The position numbers and the translations under genes are program-made. A DNA stretch of 19,097 nucleotides. Source: Cellvibrionaceae bacterium (lineage in GTDB: Bacteria; Pseudomonadota; Gammaproteobacteria; Pseudomonadales; Cellvibrionaceae). The DNA lies in assembly GCA_021151615.1 (NCBI GenBank), contig JAGKXA010000067.1, forward strand, positions 1-19,097, in the 5' to 3' direction. The notes below the pieces were generated by a model. That model saw only the letters and a list, made by a program, of their open reading frames with translations, was not told the DNA's origin and did not search any database. Below, one piece after another: positions 1-6,723 of this stretch (the first letter of the stretch is position 1; each line of letters begins with the position of its first letter).

Positions 1-7
1 TAGACGT

Positions 8-98
8 GGAGAAGTGGCCGAGTGGCCGAAGGCACTCCCCTGCTAAGGGAGCATACCTCAAAAGGGTATCGGGGGTTCGACTCCCCCCTTCTCCGCCA
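8..98 (+). tRNA. tRNA-Ser (anticodon GCU)
   Basis: A complete class II tRNA with encoded CCA. The acceptor arms GGAGAAG (8-14) and CTTCTCC (88-94) pair fully, followed by discriminator G95 and CCA at 96-98. The anticodon stem CTCCC (35-39) pairs with GGGAG (47-51) and encloses the loop CTGCTAA with anticodon GCT at 42-44, which reads AGC/AGU serine codons. A long variable arm and a T-arm with GGTTCGA match serine tRNAs. A strong hairpin terminator follows 9 bases after the CCA end, so this tRNA ends its transcript. It converges with valS on the other strand. Confidence 0.97.
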
Positions 99-106
99 TT
101 GAATTC

Positions 107-145
107 AAAAAAAGCCCAATCGAAAGATTGGGCTTTTTGTTTTTT
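107..145 (+). terminator. Rho-independent terminator of tRNA-Ser
   Basis: The 9-bp perfect stem AGCCCAATC (113-121) / GATTGGGCT (126-134) is closed by a GAAA tetraloop, preceded by an A-run (107-112) and followed by a T-rich tail (135-145). It can terminate plus-strand tRNA transcripts. The A-run upstream makes it potentially bidirectional. Confidence 0.92.
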
Positions 146-185
146 AATCGGACAAATTTTGTTGTCGAGTTTGTCGAGTGGACTG

Positions 186-219
186 GGTAGGTTGGTGCTG
201 AGCGCAGCGATGCCCAACG
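186..219. repeat. REP-like palindromic unit
   Basis: Outer arms GTTGG (191-195) and CCAAC (about 214-218) and inner arms GCTG (197-200) and CAGC (205-208) can form an interrupted hairpin between the two terminators. The composition resembles short extragenic repeats with GTTGG...CCAAC ends that I recall as frequent in many gammaproteobacterial genomes. That resemblance is from memory, not from a search. No coding function is seen in 146-267. Confidence 0.45.
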
Positions 220-267
220 CGATCTATCAACATAATCTGTATTGATGTAATTACCCACCAAAAAAAT

Positions 268-309
268 CCAATAAAAAAGCCGATGTAAAAACATCGGCTT
301 TTTTATTGG
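268..309 (-). terminator. Bidirectional terminator, main job valS
   Basis: A 19-bp perfect stem: CCAAT plus an A-run plus GCCGATGT (268-286) pairs with ACATCGGC plus a T-run plus ATTGG (291-309), around an AAAA loop (287-290). It starts 13 bases beyond the valS stop codon. On the minus strand the GC-rich core is followed by a U-run, and the A/T symmetry makes it work in both directions, so it also backs up the tRNA terminator. Confidence 0.92.
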
Positions 310-322
310 GTAAAAATAATTT

Positions 323-3181
323 TTACAGCGCGCTGATTTTCTGGATTTGCTCGCGCAACTTTTCTACAGCGATTTTGTTGTCATTCACGCGCTTGCGTTC
401 GTTTTCTACAACGTCTGCAGGTGCTTTTGCAACAAAGGCCGCATTGCCAAGTTTTGCTTCAGTGCGCTCAATGTCTTGCTGGAGTTTGTTGCTTTCCTTG
501 GTCAGGCGCGCGATTTCAGCAGCTTTATCGATAATGCCTGCCATAGGAACCAGGATTTCCATTTTTCCTACCAGTGCGGTTGCAGACATGGGTTCTGTAT
601 CGCCCGCATTTAGCCAGGTGACGCTTTCCAGAGATGCCAGCTTCTTGAGGAATTGCTGGTTGGCCTGCAAGCGTTGCTGATCATCTGCACTGCCATTTTT
701 AAAGAGCACATTCAGATCTTTTGCAGGGGAAATATTCATTTCCCCACGGATATTACGCACACCCAAAATAACCGCTTGCAGCCACTCAACATCGTTCAGT
801 GCTTGCTGATCGATCTTGCTATCATCGGCAATCGGGTAGGGGGCGTGCATAATGGTTTCGCCAGTTGCGCCTGCAAGTGGTTTGATCTTCTGCCAGATCT
901 CTTCAGAGATAAATGGCATCAACGGATGAATTAGGCGCAATACGGTTTCCAGCACGCGGATCAGGGTGCGACGCGTACCTTTTTTACGTGCATCACTCCC
1001 TTCCGATTTATCAAACAGGATGGGTTTGGATAATTCCAGGTACCAGTCGCAGTACTCGTTCCAAACGAACTCGTAAATAGCCTGAGCGGCAAGATCAAGA
1101 CGGTAGCTATCCAAGGCTTCAGTAACTTGCTTCTCGGCTAGTTGGAGTTTGCTAATGATCCAGCGATCCGCGACCGACAATTCGTAATCGGTGCTGTCAT
1201 CCTGGCCGCAATCTTGATCTTCACATTGCATTAATACATAGCGAGTGGCGTTCCAGATTTTGTTGCAGAAGTTGCGATAGCCTTCTACGCGGCCCATATC
1301 GAATTTGATATCGCGGCCGGTTGATGCCAGCGAGCAAAAAGTGAAACGTAAAGCATCGGTTCCGTAAGCCTGGATGCCTTCCGGAAACTCTTTGCGCGTT
1401 TGCTTTTCAATTTTCGGTGCGTCTTTTGGATTCATTAAACCGGTGGTGCGTTTTTGCACCAGGGCTTCCAAATCAATACCGTCGATAATATCGAGTGGGT
1501 CGAGCACATTGCCCTTGGACTTCGACATCTTCTGGCCTTGGCTATCGCGCACCAGGCCATGTACATAAACTGTTTTGAACGGGATTTGCGGTGTGCCATC
1601 TTCATGTTTCACCAAATGCATGGTGAGCATAATCATGCGTGCAACCCAGAAGAAAATAATATCGAACCCGGTCACCAGCAAATCTGTCGGATGGAATTTT
1701 TTCAAAAATTCCGTTTGCTCTGGCCAGCCGAGTGTGGAGAAGGTCCACAGACCGGAGCTGAACCAGGTATCCAATACGTCTTCATCCTGATTCAGCTTTA
1801 CATCCGCACCAAGATTATATTTATTGCGCACCTCAGCTTCGTTGCGGCCGACATACACTTTGCCGCTTGCGTCATACCACGCAGGAATTCGGTGGCCCCA
1901 CCACAATTGACGGCTGATACACCAATCCTGGATGTCGCGCATCCAGGAGAAATACATATTTTCATATTGTTTGGGTACGAACTGGATCCGACCATCTTCC
2001 ACCGCAGCGATTGCAGGTTCTGCAAGGGGTTTGGTGCTCACATACCATTGGTCGGTCAGCCATGGCTCAATCACCACGCCGGAGCGATCACCGCGTGGCA
2101 CTTTCAAACCGTGGTCATCAATTTTTTCCAATAATTCTGCCGTTTCAAACGCGGCAACGATTTGCTTGCGCGCTTCGTAGCGATCAAGACCGGCATATTG
2201 TGCGGGCAGGGCGTTATCGACTTCAGAATTGATGCTGCCATCCAGATTAAAAATTTGTGCGACTGCTAAAACGGCCGCATTTTTATCGAGCACGTTAATT
2301 AAGGGCAGGTTGTGGCGCTTGCCTACTTCGTAGTCGTTAAAATCGTGCGCCGGGGTAATTTTTACGCAACCAGTACCGAATTCGCGATCGACATAATCGT
2401 CCGCAATAATCGGGATCAAGCGATTTACCAATGGCAGCAAAACAAATTTTCCAATTAATGATTTGTAGCGCTCGTCGTCCGGGTGAACGGCAACAGCGCT
2501 ATCACCCAGCATGGTTTCCGGGCGAGTCGTTGCAACGACCAAATAATTTTTGCCCTCTGCGGTAGTGGCACCATCGGCTAAGGGGTAGCGCAGGTTCCAC
2601 AAGCTGCCTTTTTCATCGTGGTTTTCTACTTCCAGATCAGAAATGGCGGTGTGCAGTTTTGGGTCCCAATTCACCAGGCGTTTGCCGCGATAGATCAAAC
2701 CGTCTTCGTGCAGGCGCACAAAGGCTTCCTGTACAGCGGCAGAGAGGCCATCATCCATGGTGAAACGTTCGCGCGTCCAATCCACTGATGAACCCAGGCG
2801 GCGAATTTGGCGCGTGATAGTGCCGCCCGAATGTTCTTTCCATTCCCAAACTTTTTCGAGGAATTTCTCGCGGCCCAGATCATGACGGCTGATATTTTGC
2901 GCAGCCAGTTGACGCTCCACTACCATTTGGGTGGCGATACCGGCATGGTCTGTACCTACTTGCCAAAGCGTGTCGTCACCGCGCATACGCCGATAGCGAA
3001 TCAACGCATCCATCACTGCATTGTTAAAACCATGCCCCATATGCAAACTACCCGTCACATTGGGTGGCGGAATCATAATGCAATAAGGAGTTTCTCCGCC
3101 TGCGGGCTTGAAATAGCCTTTTTCTTCCCAGGTTTGGTACCACTGGCGTTCGATAGCATGGGGTTGGTAGGTTTTATCCAT
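323..3181 (-). CDS. valS: Valine--tRNA ligase (ValRS)
   Basis: A cytoplasmic class I aminoacyl-tRNA synthetase that charges tRNA-Val with valine and edits misactivated threonine. The 952-residue product has the length of the E. coli enzyme. The HIGH-type signature HMGH lies at residues 47-50 after PPPNVTGS, and KMSKS is at 551-555. The editing (CP1) domain lies between them, with the TTRPETMLGD stretch near 218-227. The C-terminus, from about 880, is the charged coiled-coil tRNA-binding arm expected of ValRS. The ATG at 3181 matches the conserved family N-terminus; the ribosome-binding site is weak. A perfect TATAAT lies about 75 bases upstream and the gene ends at a strong terminator. Its upstream neighbour is a divergent Stealth gene, not the pepA-holC pair found before valS in many gammaproteobacteria. 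Confidence 0.99.
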   Translation of the reverse strand: MDKTYQPHAIERQWYQTWEEKGYFKPAGGETPYCIMIPPPNVTGSLHMGHGFNNAVMDALIRYRRMRGDDTLWQVGTDHAGIATQMVVERQLAAQNISRHDLGREKFLEKVWEWKEHSGGTITRQIRRLGSSVDWTRERFTMDDGLSAAVQEAFVRLHEDGLIYRGKRLVNWDPKLHTAISDLEVENHDEKGSLWNLRYPLADGATTAEGKNYLVVATTRPETMLGDSAVAVHPDDERYKSLIGKFVLLPLVNRLIPIIADDYVDREFGTGCVKITPAHDFNDYEVGKRHNLPLINVLDKNAAVLAVAQIFNLDGSINSEVDNALPAQYAGLDRYEARKQIVAAFETAELLEKIDDHGLKVPRGDRSGVVIEPWLTDQWYVSTKPLAEPAIAAVEDGRIQFVPKQYENMYFSWMRDIQDWCISRQLWWGHRIPAWYDASGKVYVGRNEAEVRNKYNLGADVKLNQDEDVLDTWFSSGLWTFSTLGWPEQTEFLKKFHPTDLLVTGFDIIFFWVARMIMLTMHLVKHEDGTPQIPFKTVYVHGLVRDSQGQKMSKSKGNVLDPLDIIDGIDLEALVQKRTTGLMNPKDAPKIEKQTRKEFPEGIQAYGTDALRFTFCSLASTGRDIKFDMGRVEGYRNFCNKIWNATRYVLMQCEDQDCGQDDSTDYELSVADRWIISKLQLAEKQVTEALDSYRLDLAAQAIYEFVWNEYCDWYLELSKPILFDKSEGSDARKKGTRRTLIRVLETVLRLIHPLMPFISEEIWQKIKPLAGATGETIMHAPYPIADDSKIDQQALNDVEWLQAVILGVRNIRGEMNISPAKDLNVLFKNGSADDQQRLQANQQFLKKLASLESVTWLNAGDTEPMSATALVGKMEILVPMAGIIDKAAEIARLTKESNKLQQDIERTEAKLGNAAFVAKAPADVVENERKRVNDNKIAVEKLREQIQKISAL

Positions 3182-3255
3182 AGCGATTGCTGGCTCTCTC
3201 TGGCTGCCCCGGACTTGGGTCGCGAGGTGGAAAAATGAACAAAAATTGGGTGGCG

Positions 3256-3261
3256 ATTATA
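3256..3261 (-). promoter_or_regulatory. Candidate valS -10 element
   Basis: The minus strand reads a perfect TATAAT at 3261-3256, with a predicted start near 3250 and a 5' leader of about 70 bases before the valS ATG. No good -35 hexamer is seen at 16-18 bases spacing; the best partner is poor, so the call rests on the -10 alone. I saw no T-box-like structure. Confidence 0.45.
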
Positions 3262-3381
3262 GCGGTTTAGCGCTGAGAGGCCTAGAAATTCCAAGGATGT
3301 TTGGCCTTAAAGTTGGTGCGGCCTGGTGTAACATAGCGCTTCGCGTTAGCAATCAAAGTATTAGTCAGCAAGGTTGGTCAG

Positions 3382-4395
3382 ATGTCAGGCGAGTCAATAG
3401 ATGCAGTAATTATGTGGGTGGACGGTTCAGATCCTGCGCATGCGGAAAAATTGAATCGCTACTTGGAAAAGTTGGGAGGTAAGCGCCCAAATGCCGCGAG
3501 TAAAACACGCTTTCATCATGCCGGCGAGTTGGATTATTGCGTGACCTCGCTGCTGAAGTTTGCGCCTTGGCTGAGAACAATTTTTATTGTGACTGACAAT
3601 CAACGCCCGGCTTTGATGGATACCATTCAAGGCTCGGTGTTTGAGCGCAAGGTAAAAATTATAGATCATCGCGATATCTTCCAAGGCTATGAGTATTGCT
3701 TGCCCAGTTTTAACAGTATGGCGATTAGTAGTTTGCTGTGGAGAATTCCCGGGCTTGCCGAAAAATTTTTGTATCTCAATGATGATTTTATGCTAATTCG
3801 CCCGGTTTATCCGGCCGATTTTTTTAACGCGGGAAAGGTGGTGCTTCGCGGTCGATGGCGCGAATTGGATTCCGCAAATAGGCTAAAACAGTGGATAAAA
3901 AAAATCCGCAATTCCTTTCGCCCTGCCAGTAAAAAGGATCGCATAAGCTTTTGGGGGTTGCAGCAGCGGTGTGCAGAGTTGTTGGGATATAAACGCCAGT
4001 ATTTTCGTCTGCCTCACGTACCTCATGCCTGGAAAAAATCCAGTTGGGAGCGGTTGTTTGCAGATCATCCGGACGCGCTTGATATCAATGTAAGTGGTCA
4101 GCTTCGCAGCGCTAATCAATATGTACCCGAAGGGCTTTCCGCGCATTTCCATTTAAAGCACGATTTGGCAGAAGTGAATAACCAACGCATCAATATGCAA
4201 TTGAAGCCTTGTGAGCAATCGCTGTGGCGCATTCAGGCCAAATTAAACGCGGCGGAAAAAAGAGGGAATATTATTTTTGCCTGTGTGCAAAGCATAGAGA
4301 GTGCGCCTCAAGCCAAGCAAAAATTGATCTTCGATTGGTTGCAAAGGAGAGTGGGGAGCATGGAGTCACTTATTGGTGATAAACTGGTCGACTAA
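3382..4395 (+). CDS. Stealth-family sugar-phosphate transferase
   Basis: A 337-residue protein with the conserved blocks of the Stealth family, whose members move a sugar-1-phosphate from a nucleotide sugar to make phosphodiester-linked surface polysaccharides. Block CR1 is DAVIMWVDGSDP (7-18). CR2 spans 43-76 and includes GELDYCVTSLLKFAPWLR and IFIVTDNQRP, then continues through FNSMAI and FLYLNDDFMLIRPV (110-142). CR3 is near LPHVPHAWKKS (210-220), and an RSAN..VPEG stretch (242-251) fits CR4. There is no signal peptide or membrane helix, so it should act in the cytoplasm. ATG 3382 has an AAGG ribosome-binding site 8 bases upstream. It stands alone, divergent from valS, with no other polysaccharide gene beside it; the acceptor and donor are unknown. 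A decayed insertion sequence begins right at its stop codon, which lies inside the candidate target duplication. Confidence 0.88.
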   Translation: MSGESIDAVIMWVDGSDPAHAEKLNRYLEKLGGKRPNAASKTRFHHAGELDYCVTSLLKFAPWLRTIFIVTDNQRPALMDTIQGSVFERKVKIIDHRDIFQGYEYCLPSFNSMAISSLLWRIPGLAEKFLYLNDDFMLIRPVYPADFFNAGKVVLRGRWRELDSANRLKQWIKKIRNSFRPASKKDRISFWGLQQRCAELLGYKRQYFRLPHVPHAWKKSSWERLFADHPDALDINVSGQLRSANQYVPEGLSAHFHLKHDLAEVNNQRINMQLKPCEQSLWRIQAKLNAAEKRGNIIFACVQSIESAPQAKQKLIFDWLQRRVGSMESLIGDKLVD

Positions 4396-4399
4396 TTTT
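4391..4399 (+). repeat. Left copy of candidate target-site duplication
   Basis: ACTAATTTT here is repeated exactly at 5900-5908. Each copy lies exactly 3 bases outside the matching inverted-repeat core, so the arrangement is symmetrical. The copy contains the TAA stop of the Stealth gene, so insertion would have left that reading frame intact. Confidence 0.6.
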
Positions 4400-4455
4400 T
4401 CGCCGTTAAAAATATCTTAACTCATTAATTCCAAAAAGAAAAATGGGCAAAAGTA

Positions 4456-4514
4456 GCACTCCTAATTGCAAGAAAACCGCATTACAGTACGCGAAACATT
4501 GCGATTTGGAGTGC
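4456..4514 (+). repeat. Long imperfect hairpin in the IS left end
   Basis: GCACTCCTAATTGCAA (4456-4471) pairs with TTGCGATTTGGAGTGC (4499-4514): 14 Watson-Crick pairs, one T-G pair and one T-T mismatch around a 27-base loop. It lies between the left IS end and the transposase start. It could be a transcript structure that shields the transposase from outside transcription, as known for some other insertion sequences. That role is inference. Confidence 0.5.
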
Positions 4515-4521
4515 GTTATTA

Positions 4522-5879
4522 ATAAAAATCCGTCCGCCGAAAGAAACAAAAAACGACGATCTCTTTCGTTCTCGCCTAACTCAAATCATCAATAGCCAGC
4601 ATGAGCTCGCACAGCTAGCTGACCAAATTGATTGGTTGCATATCGACCAGCAATTGCAACCGCTTTTTGGCTACAGAAGGTCGTCCAGCCATTCCTTCTT
4701 GCTTTATGATCGGCTTGCATATTTTAAAAAGCATGTATCAATTGTCGGATGAAGCCGTTTGCGAACGATGAATAGAAAATCCCTATTGCCAATTTTTTTG
4801 CGGTGAAGAATTTTTCCAGCATAAATTATCGATTCAACGATCGTCCGTGACGCACTGGCCGAAGCGAGTGGGTGAATCATTTTGTGACATTTTATTGCAA
4901 GGAAGTTTGCTAGTTGCCTATTTATCGAAAGCATTAAGAGTCAATCAGTTGAAGCGCATTGTCGTGGATACCACCGTCCAACCCAACGCGGTTGCCTTTC
5001 TGGCCGATGTGGGTTTGATGGGTAAAGCCATCACCTCTTTGGTTGATCTTGCCAAGAAAAGTAATCTTGATTTGCGATAATTTTATGAGTGAGTGATAAA
5101 ATGTGCAGCGATTAAAAGTGGACGTTATTGTTACGCCAAACAAATCAAGCGAGCCAGCGAGAAGAACAATTTATTCGGACGTGTTTAGTGCGAGTGATTC
5201 GTGATATGGGCCGTAAGATACAGGGTAATAATATTTTTACGGGCGATTTGTTAAAAGCATTCACGCTGCAAAAGCAACAGCGCCACAGTGAAGAAAAAGT
5301 CTATTTATGGCATGCCCCCAAAACGCAATGCATTGACAAAGGTGAAGCACTCAGGCCGTATGAATTTGCTTGCAAGGTATCGGTAACCGTCGACGCCAAT
5401 CCTGCACACGGAGGGCAATTTGTTTTGCGTATTAGCGCCTTGCATCAAAATCCTTGTGACGGGTACGCGCTCGTACCTGTGCTGAAGTCATTCGCACGAC
5501 AGACAGGCATTACGGCCGAAAGAATTTATGTCGATAAATGTTATCAATGGTGTGATTACGAAAATAAATATCGCATTTTTAAATCGGGACAAAAACGGAG
5601 CGTGAAAGGAACTATTAAAGAGAATTAAAACGTTGAAGTGTGGTGGAGCCGATTATTGGTCGCTGAAAGCTGGATCATGCATTAGGCAGAATTTTCTTAA
5701 AAGGTATTGATGGTGACAAGATCAACGCGTTACTCGCCGGTATTGGCTATAACTTCCGCTTGCTACTGAGGCGGTTACGATTTTTTGTTCAGCAATCGGC
5801 TTGCGCTTGTGGGCGCTGTTTATCAAAAACAGAGAACCTGGTTCCTACAGATCCGCTGTGGGGTAAGAGCGAGATTTAA
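4522..5879 (+). pseudogene. Broken IS5-family (DDE) transposase
   Basis: The remnant can be followed through several frames. From ATA at 4522 (probably a lost ATG) the frame reads into NDDLFRSRLTQIINSQHELA and on to DWLHIDQQLQPLFG. A shift near 4675 leads to GRPAIPSCFMIGLHILKSMY, then a TGA at 4769-4771 inside CERWIENPYW (the W codon became a stop). The same frame continues through FFCGEEFFQHKLS, WPKRVGE and IVVDTTVQPNAVAF to a TAA at 5078. After another shift near 5160 comes VRVIRDMGRKIQGN, then RPYEFACKVSVTVDANPAHG, to a stop at 5628. A last shift near 5630 gives VVEPIIGR, a TGA at 5664 and LLAGIGYNFRLLLRRLRFF, ending at TAA 5877. These blocks occur in the usual order for IS5-family DDE transposases; DTTVQP holds the first acidic catalytic residue. 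At least three frameshifts and four stops make it non-functional. Confidence 0.9.
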
Positions 5880-5899
5880 AAGAGGGTTTTTAACGGGTA

Positions 5900-5908
5900 A
5901 CTAATTTT
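5900..5908 (+). repeat. Right copy of candidate target-site duplication
   Basis: ACTAATTTT, identical to 4391-4399, placed 3 bases beyond the right inverted-repeat core that ends at 5896. The sequence that follows (CAGCTCC...) would be the original continuation downstream of the Stealth gene before insertion. Confidence 0.6.
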
Positions 5909-5974
5909 CAGCTCCGTTGCTAATGCTGATCAGATTGCCATTTGAGGAGTATCGTATTTTTTCTACATAATTTG

Positions 5975-6008
5975 AGGTAACGAAAAAATTTATTTGCGTT
6001 ACCTTTTT
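5975..6008 (+). terminator. Possible weak hairpin terminator
   Basis: AGGTAACG (5975-5982) and CGTTACCT (5997-6004) form a perfect 8-bp stem around a 14-base A/T-rich loop, followed by a T-run (6004-6008) on the plus strand. It could stop read-through from the Stealth gene and dead IS, or act for the minus-strand gene that ends at 6042. The large loop makes it weak. Nothing else is seen in 5909-6041. Confidence 0.4.
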
Positions 6009-6041
6009 GAACAGAACGTGCAAAGCAGGGGGGTGCATCAA

Positions 6042-6566
6042 TTAATAATATAAAATTCTAATCTTTTGAATTACAGTTTCGTCACCTCCGCTCACGTTAT
6101 CTTCTCTAACGGAGATAATTTCAATTCTGTCATTTACCTGAAAGTATCCTCTATTTCTATCAGTTGAGCTTGGCGATAGGTGTGCCTGCCAGCTAATAAA
6201 GCCTCCATCTTTCAGGACATCAAGTCTGCCTTTATCTACGCCATCGACTCTTAATATCAGGTTTGCTTTTGTTGTATCGCCAACCTGATCGTGAGCATAA
6301 ACTTCGATAGATCTAATGTTTGTAGATGCGAAACCGCGCACATAAACTAGCTTTCGATTTGTACCTCCGCAGATTTGTCCTCCTATGCAAAAACCTTTGT
6401 AAACTGAATCGAGGTTTGCTAAGTCAACAGCAAATATTCCATTAGGAGTGCCACTAAAGACAGCCGAGCCTGTTTGAGAATCTATGTAATAGTTTGATGG
6501 TGTATACCATTGAGCAAGTGCAACTTTTGACGCCAACAAACATAAAATACAGAATAAATGTTTCAT
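6042..6566 (-). CDS. Small secreted protein of unknown function
   Basis: I do not recognise a family. The 174-residue product starts with a clear Sec signal peptide: Lys at position 3, a hydrophobic core LFCILCLLA and a likely cut after VALA (residue 18). The mature part is short strand-like segments rich in G, S, T, D and N, with paired cysteines near residues 59 and 65 (FCIGGQICGG) that may form a disulfide. Patterns such as RKLVYVRGFAS, SIEVYAHDQVGD and IEIISVREDN suggest an all-beta sandwich, perhaps a binding module, but no motif is diagnostic. The ATG is preceded by AAGGA at 8 bases spacing, and a plausible promoter lies upstream. The gene and its flanks are visibly more AT-rich than neighbours and lie next to an IS remnant, which fits horizontal acquisition. 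Confidence 0.75.
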   Translation of the reverse strand: MKHLFCILCLLASKVALAQWYTPSNYYIDSQTGSAVFSGTPNGIFAVDLANLDSVYKGFCIGGQICGGTNRKLVYVRGFASTNIRSIEVYAHDQVGDTTKANLILRVDGVDKGRLDVLKDGGFISWQAHLSPSSTDRNRGYFQVNDRIEIISVREDNVSGGDETVIQKIRILYY

Positions 6567-6619
6567 AAATACTTGTCCTTGATCCTTTTAATTGTTAACC
6601 CTGCCTTACACGGTGCGTT

Positions 6620-6647
6620 ATCTTAGCGTTGCACAATAAAATTTCAA
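6620..6647 (-). promoter_or_regulatory. Candidate promoter of the small secreted protein gene
   Basis: On the minus strand TTGAAA (6647-6642) and TAAGAT (6625-6620) are separated by 16 bases and point at the gene starting at 6566, giving a leader of roughly 45 bases. The surrounding 6567-6723 is strongly AT-rich. No clear terminator for the upstream operon is seen in it, so read-through from the envelope operon is also possible. Confidence 0.45.
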
Positions 6648-6723
6648 TCCGTCAAAAGATTAAAATTAGTAAAAATTTATAAATGCTATAATTGAGTTGT
6701 GAATTTAAATGCCGATCCATCAG

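Larger units (their letters stand above)
4400..5899 (+). mobile_element. Decayed IS5-type insertion sequence (about 1.5 kb)
   Basis: Proposed ends are defined by inverted terminal sequences. The left end begins TCGCCGTTAAAAA, and the reverse complement of the right end begins TACCCGTTAAAAA; these agree at 11 of 13 bases, including a perfect 10-bp core (4403-4412 against 5887-5896). A 9-bp direct repeat, ACTAATTTT, flanks both ends. The interior carries one transposase gene filling most of the element, now broken. Known IS5-family subgroups differ in target duplication length, and 9 bp occurs in at least one (IS903). I cannot assign a named IS. A 4-bp CTAA duplication is an alternative but places the ends asymmetrically. 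Confidence 0.65.

Noticed and set aside
150..180. Short tandem TTGTCGAG repeat (two units) as a CRISPR or iteron
   Set aside because: Only two units of 8-9 bases with no spacer structure. No CRISPR array or iteron set was seen anywhere in the window.
1454..2134. Long plus-strand open frame opposite valS
   Set aside because: It lies entirely within valS, whose protein matches the family throughout. The antisense product has no recognisable motif and no ribosome-binding site context; it is a shadow frame.
5128..5628. 166-codon frame as an independent gene
   Set aside because: Its product is the C-terminal middle of the IS5-type transposase. The upstream and downstream parts continue in other frames, so it is one fragment of a pseudogene.
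6682..6692. Perfect TATAAT on the plus strand in the AT-rich spacer
   Set aside because: There is no matching -35 and no plus-strand gene downstream; likely chance in AT-rich DNA.
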